DNA from: Actinomadura luzonensis
Lineage (GTDB): Bacteria > Actinomycetota > Actinomycetes > Streptosporangiales > Streptosporangiaceae
DNA: 64,000 bases
Assembly: GCF_022664455.2 (NCBI RefSeq)
Contig: NZ_JAKRKC020000001.1
Span: 5,461,001 to 5,525,000 of the forward strand
Direction of reading: 5' to 3'
How positions within the stretch are numbered: the stretch's first letter is position 1; each line of letters opens with the position of its first letter. Made by a program: the position numbers and the translations under genes. The notes under the pieces were generated by a model, which saw only the letters and a list, made by a program, of their open reading frames with translations, did not search any database and had not been told where the DNA came from. Below, piece after piece: positions 25,291 to 32,770 of the stretch.

Positions 25291-26493
25291 TCACCACGCG
25301 ACGGGCAGCGCGGTGAGCCCGAAGATGGGGCCGTCGTACTTGGCCGGCAGCTCCTCGTCGGGCGCCGTGACCCGCAGGCCGGGCAGCCGCTCGAACAGCA
25401 CGCGCAGCGCGATCTCCAGCTCGGCGCGGGCCAGGTTCTGGCCGAGGCACTGGTGGACGCCGTAGCCGAAGGCCACGTGGTTGCGCGCGCCGCGCCGCAC
25501 GTCGAACTCGTCGGGCCGCTCGAAGGCCCGCTCGTCGCGGTTGGCGGAGGCGCCGAGCACGAGAATTCCCTCGCCGCGCCGGACGAGCTGCCCGCCGATC
25601 TCCAGGTCCTCGGCGGCCACCCGGTCGAAGGCCGCCCAGTCGACGATCGAGTGGTAGCGCAGCAGCTCCTCCACGGCCATCGGCCAGCCGGACGGGTCGG
25701 CGCGCAGGGCGTCGAGCTGGGCGGGGTGGCGCAGGAGGGTGAGCACGGAGAGCGGGAGCATGTTGGCGGTGGTCTCGTGGCCGGCGACGAGCAGCAGGAA
25801 GATCACGCCGACGATCTCGGCGTGGGTGAGCCGGCCGCTGCCGATGACCCGGCCGAGCAGGTCGTCCTCGGGGCCCTTCTCGGCGGCGGTGACGAGCGCG
25901 TCGAGGTAGCTCCTGATCTCGGCCATCGCGGTGAAGCGCGCCCCGTCGTCCGCGGAGACGGAGAGCATCCTGCGGGTGCGCGACTGGAAGAACTCGTGGT
26001 CCTCGTACGGGACGCCGAGCAGCCGGCAGATGACCAGGGACGGCAGCGGCAGCCCGAAGTCGGCCACCAGCTCGGCCTCGTCGCCCTTGGCCAGCATGTC
26101 GTCGATGAGCCGGTCGGCGATGTCCTGGATGCCGGGGCGCAGCTCCCTGACCCGGCGGACGGTGAACTCGGGGATGAGCAGCTTGCGGAAGCGGGTGTGC
26201 TCGGGCGGGTCGAGGTCGATGAAGTGGCCGACGGAGAACTCGGCGAGGACCGCGATCTCCTCCGGCGTGGGCGGCTCCGGCCGCATCGCCCGGCTGGGGT
26301 GGCCGGGGGTGGCGGGGCTGGTGCTGATGCCGGCGCCGGACAGCACCTGCTGCGCCTCGGCGTGCCGGGTGACCAGCCACGCCTCGCCGCCGGGGAGCGC
26401 GGCCCGCACGAGCGGGGCCTGCTCGCGCATGGCCGCGTACTCGGGGGGCGGCTCGAACGGGCACCTGCGCGGGACGGGGAAGGGCTGAGCCAT
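25291..26493 (-). CDS. Cytochrome P450 (CYP105-like)
   Basis: 400-residue soluble bacterial P450. The I-helix oxygen-activation motif is AGHETTAN, the K-helix ExxR is EELLR, and the heme loop FGYGVHQCLGQNLAR places the thiolate ligand at C349. The N-terminus FPVPRRCPFEPPPEYAAMRE is like CYP105 enzymes, which hydroxylate xenobiotics, terpenoids or polyketides. No ferredoxin or reductase gene is adjacent, so redox partners come from elsewhere. The frame is open far upstream, but the ATG at 26493 follows GGGAGCAG and lies beside the shared operator at 26516-26551. It is divergent from a TetR gene, which probably represses it. Confidence 0.92.
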   Translation of the reverse strand: MAQPFPVPRRCPFEPPPEYAAMREQAPLVRAALPGGEAWLVTRHAEAQQVLSGAGISTSPATPGHPSRAMRPEPPTPEEIAVLAEFSVGHFIDLDPPEHTRFRKLLIPEFTVRRVRELRPGIQDIADRLIDDMLAKGDEAELVADFGLPLPSLVICRLLGVPYEDHEFFQSRTRRMLSVSADDGARFTAMAEIRSYLDALVTAAEKGPEDDLLGRVIGSGRLTHAEIVGVIFLLLVAGHETTANMLPLSVLTLLRHPAQLDALRADPSGWPMAVEELLRYHSIVDWAAFDRVAAEDLEIGGQLVRRGEGILVLGASANRDERAFERPDEFDVRRGARNHVAFGYGVHQCLGQNLARAELEIALRVLFERLPGLRVTAPDEELPAKYDGPIFGLTALPVAW

Positions 26494-26515
26494 AGTCTGC
26501 TCCCTACAAGCCGGA

Positions 26516-26551
26516 CGGCATTGCTTACTTACACGAAAGTAAGCAATGCCG
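26516..26551. promoter_or_regulatory. Perfect 15-bp-arm inverted repeat, TetR operator candidate
   Basis: CGGCATTGCTTACTT (26516-26530) and AAGTAAGCAATGCCG (26537-26551) are exact reverse complements around a 6-bp spacer. The site lies between the divergent P450 and TetR starts and is AT-rich in its core, so it probably overlaps both promoters. Confidence 0.75.
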
Positions 26552-26578
26552 GGACCGGCCGTCAAGGATGGGAGCGGA

Positions 26579-27136
26579 ATGGCAGGGCGGCGGACGGACA
26601 CACGAGAGCGGATCCAGCAGGTCGCGCTGGAGCTGTTCGCCGAGCGCGGATACGACAAGACCACGTTGCAGGAGGTCGCCGAGCGGCTGGAGATCACCAG
26701 GCCGGCGCTCTACTACCACTTCAGGACGAAGGAGGCGATCCTCTCCAGCGTCGTGGACCGGCTGGCCGAGTCCATGGACGAGCTGGTCGCGTGGGCCAGG
26801 GAGCAGCCGCCGACCACCGAGGCCAGGAAGGAGATCCTGCGCAGGATCTCGGGCATGCTGGAGGACCAGTGGCGTCCCCTGTTCCGGTTCGCGCAGGTCA
26901 ACCAGGGCGTGATGCGCGACCTGCCGGCCGGCGACCGCATGCAGCGGGGCCTGCTCGGCATGCTCTCGGTGTTGTCGGCGCCGGGGGACGACCCGGTGCG
27001 GCAGTTCGAGGCCCGGCTCGCGGTGTTCGCGGTGATCCTGGGCAGCGTGCCGTTCCTGTTCGAGCTGGACCTGCCGGAGGCGCAGCGCACGGCGGTGGCC
27101 CTGCAGGTCGCCGGCAAGCTGATCGCGGACGACTGA
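26579..27136 (+). CDS. TetR-family repressor
   Basis: 185 residues. The N-terminal helix-turn-helix (about 8-55) contains RIQQVALELFAERGYDKTTL and ITRPALYYHFRTKEAIL. The C-terminal helical ligand/dimer domain has VNQGVMRDLPAG and a hydrophobic VFAVILGSVPFLFEL. It faces the P450 gene across the 36-bp inverted repeat at 26516-26551, so it should repress both genes until a ligand, perhaps the P450 substrate, binds. The frame is open from 26546, inside the operator, but the ATG at 26579 (AGRRTDTRERIQQ) follows GGGAGCGG and gives a standard TetR start. The ligand is unknown. Confidence 0.9.
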   Translation: MAGRRTDTRERIQQVALELFAERGYDKTTLQEVAERLEITRPALYYHFRTKEAILSSVVDRLAESMDELVAWAREQPPTTEARKEILRRISGMLEDQWRPLFRFAQVNQGVMRDLPAGDRMQRGLLGMLSVLSAPGDDPVRQFEARLAVFAVILGSVPFLFELDLPEAQRTAVALQVAGKLIADD

Positions 27137-27174
27137 CCACCGGCGGGGCACCGAGCCGGCGCCCCCGCCCGGCC

Positions 27175-28692
27175 TCACCGCCCCAGCAGGGCCATCGCGG
27201 CGTTGTGGCCGCCGATGCCGCTGACGCCGCCGCCCCGGCGGGCGCCCGCGCCGCACAGCAGGACGCGCTCGTGCTCGGTCTCCACGCCCCAGCCGCCCCG
27301 GCCGTCCTCGTCGTAGGGCCAGCTCAAGTCCGTGTGGAAGATGTGGCCGCCGGGCAGCCCGGCCTCCCGCTCCAGGTCCACCGGGCTCTTCGCCTCGACG
27401 CACGGGGTGCCGTCGGGGGCGCGGAGCAGGCAGTCCTCGATGGGCTCGGCGAGGACGGCGTCCAGGCCGGCGAAGGTGGCGCGCAGGGCCGCGCGGCGCG
27501 CGCCCTCCGGGTCGGCGCGGAACAGGCGGGCGGGCATGTGCAGGCCGAACAGCGTCATCGTCTCGGCCCGGCCGCGCAGCTCCGGCCCGAGGATCGACGG
27601 GTCGGTGAGCGAGTGGCAGTAGACCTCGGCCGGCGGCAGCTCCGGGATCCGGCCGGCCGCGGCCTGGGCGTGGGCGCGGGCGAGCTGGTCGCGGGACTCG
27701 TTGACGTGGAAGGTGCCGCTGAAGGCGGCGCGCGGGTCGGCGGCGGCGTCCTTGAGCCTGGGCAGCCTGCTCAGCACCATGTTGACCTTGAGCTGCGCGC
27801 CCTCGGGGACGGCCGGGGGGCGGCCGAGCAGCCGGTCGAGCACCGCGGGCGGCAGGTTGGCCAGGACGTGCCGGCCGGTGACGGTGTGCTCGGCGCCGCC
27901 CTCGCTCTCGCGGAAGGTGACCTCGCCGGACGGGTCGATGGCGACGATCTCCGCGCCCGTCCTGATCTCCGCGCCCGCCCGGCGGGCCGCCGCCTCCAGC
28001 GCGCCGGACACCGCGCCCATGCCGCCCACCGGGACGTTCCACTCGCCGGTGCCGTCGCCGATCACGTGGTAGAGGAAGCACCGGTTGGCCAGCAGGTCGG
28101 CGGCGGGGTCGGCGAAGGTGCCGATGAGCGCGTCGGTGAGGACGACGCCGCGGACGGTGTCGTCGGCGAACCGCTCGTCCACGGTCTGCCCGATGGGCCG
28201 GGCGAACAGGTCCCGCCACGCCTCCGGGCCGACCAGGCGCTCGATCTCGGCGGGGCGGCGGAGGGGTTCGAGGAGGGTGGGGGCGAGGGTGCGCGCCACG
28301 TGCCCGGTCAGGGCGTAGAAAGCCTCCCAGGCCTTGTGGTCGGCCGCGCCGCCGGTGACGGCGGCGAAGGAGGCGGCCGTGCGGGCGGCGTCGTCGTTGT
28401 CGACCAGCAGGCCGCTCCCGCCCACCGGCGTGTACGAGGCGTAGCGGCGGCGGCGCAGCTCCAGCTCAAGCCCGAGGTCGCGGACGATCCGGGAGGGCAG
28501 GAGGCTGACCAGGTAGCTGTAGCGCGACAGGCGGACGTCCACGCCGGGGAAGGCGCGGGCCGAGATCGCCAGGCCGCCCGCGTGGCCGAGCCGTTCCAGC
28601 ACCAGCACGCTGCGCCCGGCCCGCGCCAGGTACGCCGCCGCCACCAGCCCGTTGTGCCCCGCCCCCGCCACGATCACGTCATACGCGCCCAT
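27175..28692 (-). CDS. FAD-dependent oxidoreductase, phytoene desaturase/PYROXD2-like
   Basis: 505-residue flavin amine-oxidase-fold protein. The Rossmann FAD motif is at the N-terminus (VIVAGAGHNGLVAAAYLARAG), followed by LERLGHAGGLAISARAFPG. A second FAD contact is at the C-terminus (LLCGAGARRGGGVSGIGGHNA). The length and ends match the NAD(P)/FAD oxidoreductases related to CrtI and human PYROXD2; substrates are mostly unknown in this branch. No other carotenoid gene is nearby, so pigment synthesis is not supported. It is convergent with the TetR gene, with 38 bp between stops. Regulation is not visible. Confidence 0.82.
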   Translation of the reverse strand: MGAYDVIVAGAGHNGLVAAAYLARAGRSVLVLERLGHAGGLAISARAFPGVDVRLSRYSYLVSLLPSRIVRDLGLELELRRRRYASYTPVGGSGLLVDNDDAARTAASFAAVTGGAADHKAWEAFYALTGHVARTLAPTLLEPLRRPAEIERLVGPEAWRDLFARPIGQTVDERFADDTVRGVVLTDALIGTFADPAADLLANRCFLYHVIGDGTGEWNVPVGGMGAVSGALEAAARRAGAEIRTGAEIVAIDPSGEVTFRESEGGAEHTVTGRHVLANLPPAVLDRLLGRPPAVPEGAQLKVNMVLSRLPRLKDAAADPRAAFSGTFHVNESRDQLARAHAQAAAGRIPELPPAEVYCHSLTDPSILGPELRGRAETMTLFGLHMPARLFRADPEGARRAALRATFAGLDAVLAEPIEDCLLRAPDGTPCVEAKSPVDLEREAGLPGGHIFHTDLSWPYDEDGRGGWGVETEHERVLLCGAGARRGGGVSGIGGHNAAMALLGR

Positions 28693-28737
28693 TCCGGCAC
28701 CTTAAGTCCCGTAGCACGCCATCCGTCAATGGCCGGG

Positions 28738-29628
28738 TCAGCGCTGGGTGGCGACGGAGAGGAGGGTGGCGGCCGGGGCGGTGAGCGACCGGCCGCGCCG
28801 CCACACCGCGCACAGCCGCCGCCCCAGGTCCAGCCCGGCCAGCGGCACCTCCACCAGCCGCCCGGCGGCCACCTCGGCCTCCACCGCGTACGCGCTCAGC
28901 ACCGCGGGCGCCGCCCCCGCCTGCGCCGCGCCCTTGACCGCCGAGTTCGACCCCAGCTCCAGCCGCGGGCCGGCCCGGTGCAGGCCGCTGAAGGCGAGCT
29001 CCAGCGTCTCCCTGGTGCCCGACCCCGGCTCGCGCACCACGAGCGGCGTGGCGGCCAGCTCCGCGCCGCGCAGCGCCGTGCGCCGGCGCGCCCAGGGATG
29101 CCCGGGCGCCACCACGACCACCAGCCGGTCGGTGCCGACGACGCGGCTGGCCAGCCCCTCGGGCACGCTCGGCCCCTCCACGAACCCCAGCTCGACGTCC
29201 CCGCCCAGCACCCGGGCGGCGACGTCGGCCGAGTTGACCACGTCCAGGCCGACCTGGACGTCCGGCTCGCGGTGCTGCAGCTCGCCCAGCCACCGCGGCA
29301 CCAGGTACTCGGCCACCGTCATGCTGGCCGCCACCCGCAGGTGGGCCCGGCCGGCGTGGCGCACCGCCGCGACCGCGCGCATCAGCTCCTCGGCCGCCGC
29401 CAGCACCTGCGCCGCCCAACCGGCGACCATCTTGCCCTCGGTGGTCAGCGTCGAGCCGCGGGGCGTGCGTTCCAGGAGGGGGACGCCGAGGCGGCGTTCG
29501 AGCTGGGCGACGCGCTTGCTCGCCGACGGCTGCGCGATGCCGGCCGCCTTCGCCGCCCGTCCGAGGCTGCCCAGCTCGCCGACGTCCACGAGCAGCCGCA
29601 ACGACTCCAGGTCGGGCAACCCTCTCAT
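28738..29628 (-). CDS. LysR-family regulator (CysL/YeiE-like)
   Basis: About 296 residues. The winged helix-turn-helix (about 5-62) has LLVDVGELGSLGRAAKAAG and PSASKRVAQLERRLGVPLL; the rest is the two-lobed LysR effector domain (AHLRVAASMTVAEYLVPRW, PLVVREPGSGTRETLE). It is divergent from a YeiH-family exporter gene, the arrangement seen for YeiE-YeiH and CysL-type pairs. The starting codon could be the ATG at 29628 or the GTG at 29634; both lie inside the palindrome at 29625-29643, and TAGCCT just upstream on this strand suggests a leaderless mRNA. The sensed compound, possibly a sulfur anion, is inference. Confidence 0.88.
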   Translation of the reverse strand: MRGLPDLESLRLLVDVGELGSLGRAAKAAGIAQPSASKRVAQLERRLGVPLLERTPRGSTLTTEGKMVAGWAAQVLAAAEELMRAVAAVRHAGRAHLRVAASMTVAEYLVPRWLGELQHREPDVQVGLDVVNSADVAARVLGGDVELGFVEGPSVPEGLASRVVGTDRLVVVVAPGHPWARRRTALRGAELAATPLVVREPGSGTRETLELAFSGLHRAGPRLELGSNSAVKGAAQAGAAPAVLSAYAVEAEVAAGRLVEVPLAGLDLGRRLCAVWRRGRSLTAPAATLLSVATQR

Positions 29629-29643
29629 AGCCACAGGCTATGA
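29625..29643. promoter_or_regulatory. LysR palindrome overlapping the LysR start
   Basis: TCATAGCC-ACA-GGCTATGA is a perfect palindrome with 8-bp arms and a T-N11-A core as in LysR boxes. It covers the LysR start codon and lies 56 bp before the divergent exporter ATG. It likely mediates autoregulation and activation of the exporter. Confidence 0.6.
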
Positions 29644-29698
29644 CCTCCAAGGCAACGACCGGCTACCGGCCGCCCGGACCGCCGCGAAGACTGGGATC

Positions 29699-30710
29699 AT
29701 GCTCAGTTCGCGCGGCACCGCCACCGCTCCGGCGCAAGCCCTGGCGCCGGGGGTGGCGGTCACCGCCGTGGCCTTGGTGCCGGCCCTGGTGGTCAACCGG
29801 TTCGTCCCCGCGCTCAGCCCGGCCGTGGTCGCGGTGGTGTGCGGGGCGGCGCTGGCGAACCTGGCCGGGATCCCGGCCCGCCTGCGGCCGGGGCTGGCGT
29901 TCGTGTCGCGCCGCGTGCTGCGGGTGGCGATCGCCCTGCTCGGCCTGCAGATCGCCGTGCCGGACGTGCTCGCGCTCGGCCTGCCGACGCTGGCCGTCGT
30001 GGCGGTGGCGACGACGGTGACGTTCCTGGTGACGCCGCGCGTGGGGCGGGCGCTCGGGCTGTCGCCCGGCACCTCGCTGCTCGTGGCGGCGGGCGTGTCG
30101 ATCTGCGGCGCGTCGGCGATCGCCGCGATGCGCGACGGCGTCCCCGGCGGCGATGACGACGACGCGGCCAACGCGCTCGGCGTCGTCGTCCTGTACGGCA
30201 CCGCCGCGATCGTGGCGCTGCCCGCGCTGGCGGCCGTCCGTGCGCCTGCCGCCCGCCCGGCTGGCCGTCTGGACGGGGGCCGCCGTGCACGAGGTCGCCC
30301 AGGTCGCCGCGATCGGCGCGGCCACGGGCGTGCTGGCGGCCGCCGTGACGGTCAAGCTGGCCCGCGTGATCCTGCTGGCCCCCATGGTCGCGCTGACCGC
30401 CTGGGCCCGGCGCCGGGCGTCCCCGGCGGGCGCGGGCGACGTGGCCGCCGGGCGGCCGGCGGTCCTGCCGCTGTTCGTGGCCGCGTTCCTCGGGCTGGCC
30501 GCGCTGCGCGGCACGGGCTGGGTGCCGGGGCCGGTGACCGCCGTGGTGCCGCAGGTGACGGGGGTGCTGACGGCCGCCGCCCTGTTCGGCCTCGGCACCG
30601 GGATCGACGTGCGGAAGCTGGCGAGGGGCGGCCGGGTGCTGCTGCTCGGCGGGTTCGCCAGCACGCTCGTCGCGGGGATCTCGCTCGCCGGGGCGATGCT
30701 GTTCGTATGA
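29699..30710 (+). pseudogene. YeiH-family (UPF0324) putative sulfate exporter, frameshifted
   Basis: The 5' part, from the ATG at 29699, encodes the YeiH start (LVVNRFVPALSPAVVAVVCG, SICGASAIAAMRDG, VVVLYGTAAIVALPALAAV). The rest of the family (LRLPPARLAVWTGAAVHEVAQ to GGFASTLVAGISLAGAMLFV) is in another frame ending at TGA 30708-30710. Removing one base, for example G30240, would join them as AAVLRLPPARLAVW, so about 336 residues would be restored. As given, frame one reads on without a stop into psuG. Eight to ten membrane helices are predicted in total. It is either a disrupted gene or a sequence error; no homopolymer lies at the site. The family is loosely linked to sulfur anion export. 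Confidence 0.75.
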
Positions 30711-30762
30711 TCGTCCTGGCTGGACGACAGGCTCCCGGAATGGCCGTAACCTGCAGTATCAG

Positions 30763-30774
30763 CGACATATGTCG
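30763..30774. promoter_or_regulatory. 12-bp palindrome CGACATATGTCG upstream of psuG
   Basis: Perfect palindrome 61 bp before the psuG ATG in the only non-coding gap (125 bp) ahead of the psuG-psuK operon. AT-rich in a GC-rich genome, so it is a reasonable operator or promoter-core candidate. No regulator gene is adjacent. Confidence 0.35.
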
Positions 30775-30835
30775 TAAAGTTCGCCATTCCCCCCGTACCG
30801 GGGTCCAGGATCACGCGAGGAGCACGAGACCCACC

Positions 30836-31762
30836 ATGCGCAGCACCGCCGACACCGTCCTCCAGCCGTCCGACGAGGTAGCCGAGGCCCTGGCCGCCGG
30901 CGCCCCGGTGGTGGCGCTGGAGTCCACGATCATCTCCCACGGGCTGCCGCAGCCGCGCAACCTGGAGGTCGCGCGCGAGCTGGAGGGCATCGTCCGCGCG
31001 GCGGGGGCCGTGCCGGCCACGATCGCCGTGCTGGACGGCGTGCCCCGCATCGGCCTGAGCGAGGTGGAGCTGGAGCGCATCGCCACCGAGTCCGGGCTGC
31101 GCAAGCTGGGCCAGCGCGACCTGCCCGTGGCCGCCGCGCTCAAGGCGAGCGGCGCGACCACGGTGTCGGCCACGTCGTTCCTCGCCGCGCGCGCCGGCGT
31201 GCGGATCTTCGCCACCGGCGGGCTGGGCGGCGTGCACCGGGGCTGGACCGAGGACCAGGACGAGTCCGCCGACCTCGACACGCTCGCCCGGACCCGCATC
31301 ACCGTCGTCTGCGCGGGCGTCAAGTCGATCCTCGACGTGCCCGCGACGCTGCAGCGCCTGGAGACGCGCGGCGTGAGCGTGGTCGGCTACCGCACCGCCA
31401 CCTTCCCCGGCTTCTACCTCAACAGCTCCGGGCAGCCCATCGACTGGCGGATCGAGACGCCGGAGGAGGCGGCGGCCGTCATGCGCGGCCAGGACGCGCT
31501 CGGCGGCCAGGAGACCGCCCTGATCGTCGCCAACCCCGTCCCGGTGGACCAGCAGCTCGACCCCGCGCTGCACGACCGCGTGCTGGCCGAGGCGCTGGCC
31601 GCCGCCGAGCGCGAGGGCGTCAAGGGCCAGGCGATCACCCCGTTCCTGCTCGGCTACCTCGTGGACGGCACCGCCGGCGCCTCGCTGGAGGCCAACCTCG
31701 CGGCCGTGCGCGGCAACGTCGCCCTCGCCTCGCAGATCGCCCTGAGCTGGGCCCGCGCGTGA
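30836..31762 (+). CDS. psuG: Pseudouridine-5'-phosphate glycosidase
   Basis: 308 residues. Converts pseudouridine 5'-phosphate to uracil and ribose 5-phosphate, reversibly breaking the C-glycosidic bond. Family signatures run through the chain: PVVALESTIISHGLPQPRN near the N-terminus, the loop IFATGGLGGVHRG, the catalytic-lysine region VCAGVKSILDVPATL, and the C-terminal GQAITPFLLGYL. The ATG at 30836 gives the standard N-terminus; GAGGAG lies upstream with somewhat long spacing. The same frame is open far upstream through the disrupted exporter, but that is incidental. The stop overlaps the GTG of the kinase gene, so the two are coupled and complete the pseudouridine salvage route. Confidence 0.93.
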   Translation: MRSTADTVLQPSDEVAEALAAGAPVVALESTIISHGLPQPRNLEVARELEGIVRAAGAVPATIAVLDGVPRIGLSEVELERIATESGLRKLGQRDLPVAAALKASGATTVSATSFLAARAGVRIFATGGLGGVHRGWTEDQDESADLDTLARTRITVVCAGVKSILDVPATLQRLETRGVSVVGYRTATFPGFYLNSSGQPIDWRIETPEEAAAVMRGQDALGGQETALIVANPVPVDQQLDPALHDRVLAEALAAAEREGVKGQAITPFLLGYLVDGTAGASLEANLAAVRGNVALASQIALSWARA

Positions 31763-32688
31763 CCGACCGCGGCCTCCTGGTCGTCGGGGACGCCGTCACC
31801 GACGTGGTCGCGCGGCACGCCGCACCCGTCCAGCCGGGCACGGACACCGCCGCCGACATCGTGCTGCGGCCCGGCGGCTCGGGCGCGAACACCGCCGCCT
31901 GGGCCGCCCACCTGGGCGCCGACGTCCGGCTGCTGGCCCGGCTGGGCTACGACAGCAGCGACTGGCACATCGCCGAGCTGACCAGGACCGGCGTCCGGCC
32001 GCAGGTGACGGTGGACCCCGACCATCCCACCGCCGTCGTGATCGCGATGGTGGACCACAGCGGCGAGCGCTCCATGCTCACCAACCGGGGCGCGGGCAGC
32101 CGGATCTCCGAACGCGACTGGGACCCCGCCCTGCTGGACGGGGTCGCGCGGCTGCACCTGTCCGGGTACGTCTTCTTCGCCCCGCCGGGCCTGCGCCTGG
32201 CCAGGGCCGCGATGGCGGACGCGGCGGCGGCCGGGGTCGCGGTCAGCCTCGACCCGGCCTCCACCGGGCCGCTGCGCGACTTCGGCGTCGAACGTTTCAT
32301 GGCCGAGACCGCCGGGGCCGGCCTCGTCATCCCCAACCTCGACGAGGCGCTGCTCCTGTCCGGCGCGCCCACGCCGGAGCGGGCCGCCGAGGCGCTGAGT
32401 GAGAGATACGGCACAGCGGTCGTGAAACTCGGCGCCGGCGGCGCGCTCGCGGCGGTGGACGGGGCCCTGGTCGCGCGCGTGCCCGGCGTGCCGGCCGACG
32501 TCGTGGACACGACCGGAGCTGGGGACGCCTTCGCCGCCGGGTTTCTCACGGCCGCCTTGCGGGGATGCGGGGAAAGAGCCGCTCTGGAGGAAGGTTGTCG
32601 TGCAGGTGCCGCATGTGTGGCCCAGGTGGGGGGTCGTCCACGGTACGGTTTGGATCTGAACCGTCTTTACCCTATTCACACTGATTGA
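31759..32688 (+). CDS. psuK: PfkB-family carbohydrate kinase, probable pseudouridine kinase
   Basis: 309-residue ribokinase-fold protein. It has the N-terminal PfkB pattern RPGGSGANTAAWAAHLGADV and the C-terminal signature DTTGAGDAFAAGF with the catalytic Asp. It should phosphorylate pseudouridine to the 5'-phosphate used by PsuG, matching the usual psuG-psuK pairing. The GTG at 31759 shares bases with the psuG TGA (GTGA). The PfkB call is firm; pseudouridine specificity rests on the operon partner. The C-terminus (RYGLDLNRLYPIHTD) is in relatively AT-richer DNA leading into the next promoter. Confidence 0.88.
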   Translation: MTDRGLLVVGDAVTDVVARHAAPVQPGTDTAADIVLRPGGSGANTAAWAAHLGADVRLLARLGYDSSDWHIAELTRTGVRPQVTVDPDHPTAVVIAMVDHSGERSMLTNRGAGSRISERDWDPALLDGVARLHLSGYVFFAPPGLRLARAAMADAAAAGVAVSLDPASTGPLRDFGVERFMAETAGAGLVIPNLDEALLLSGAPTPERAAEALSERYGTAVVKLGAGGALAAVDGALVARVPGVPADVVDTTGAGDAFAAGFLTAALRGCGERAALEEGCRAGAACVAQVGGRPRYGLDLNRLYPIHTD

Positions 32689-32770
32689 TAGCTTGCCGCG
32701 TAGGCTGCACCATTAGCCACATGCGCAACGGGCAGCACACGCGGCACACTGGGGAGGATAAGGTCCGCCG

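Noticed and set aside
25291..26697. Longer P450 start at 26697.
   Set aside because: It would read through the TetR gene and operator in antisense and adds an unrelated N-terminus; the ATG at 26493 has a ribosome site and family match.
27175..28692. Carotenoid (phytoene) desaturase of a pigment cluster.
   Set aside because: No crtE, crtB or lycopene cyclase nearby; the PYROXD2-like branch has broad, mostly unknown roles.
28748..31762. A single 1004-codon plus-strand frame covering antisense LysR, the YeiH start and psuG.
   Set aside because: It links unrelated genes only because high GC removes stops; the YeiH half after the frameshift and psuG have their own starts and families.
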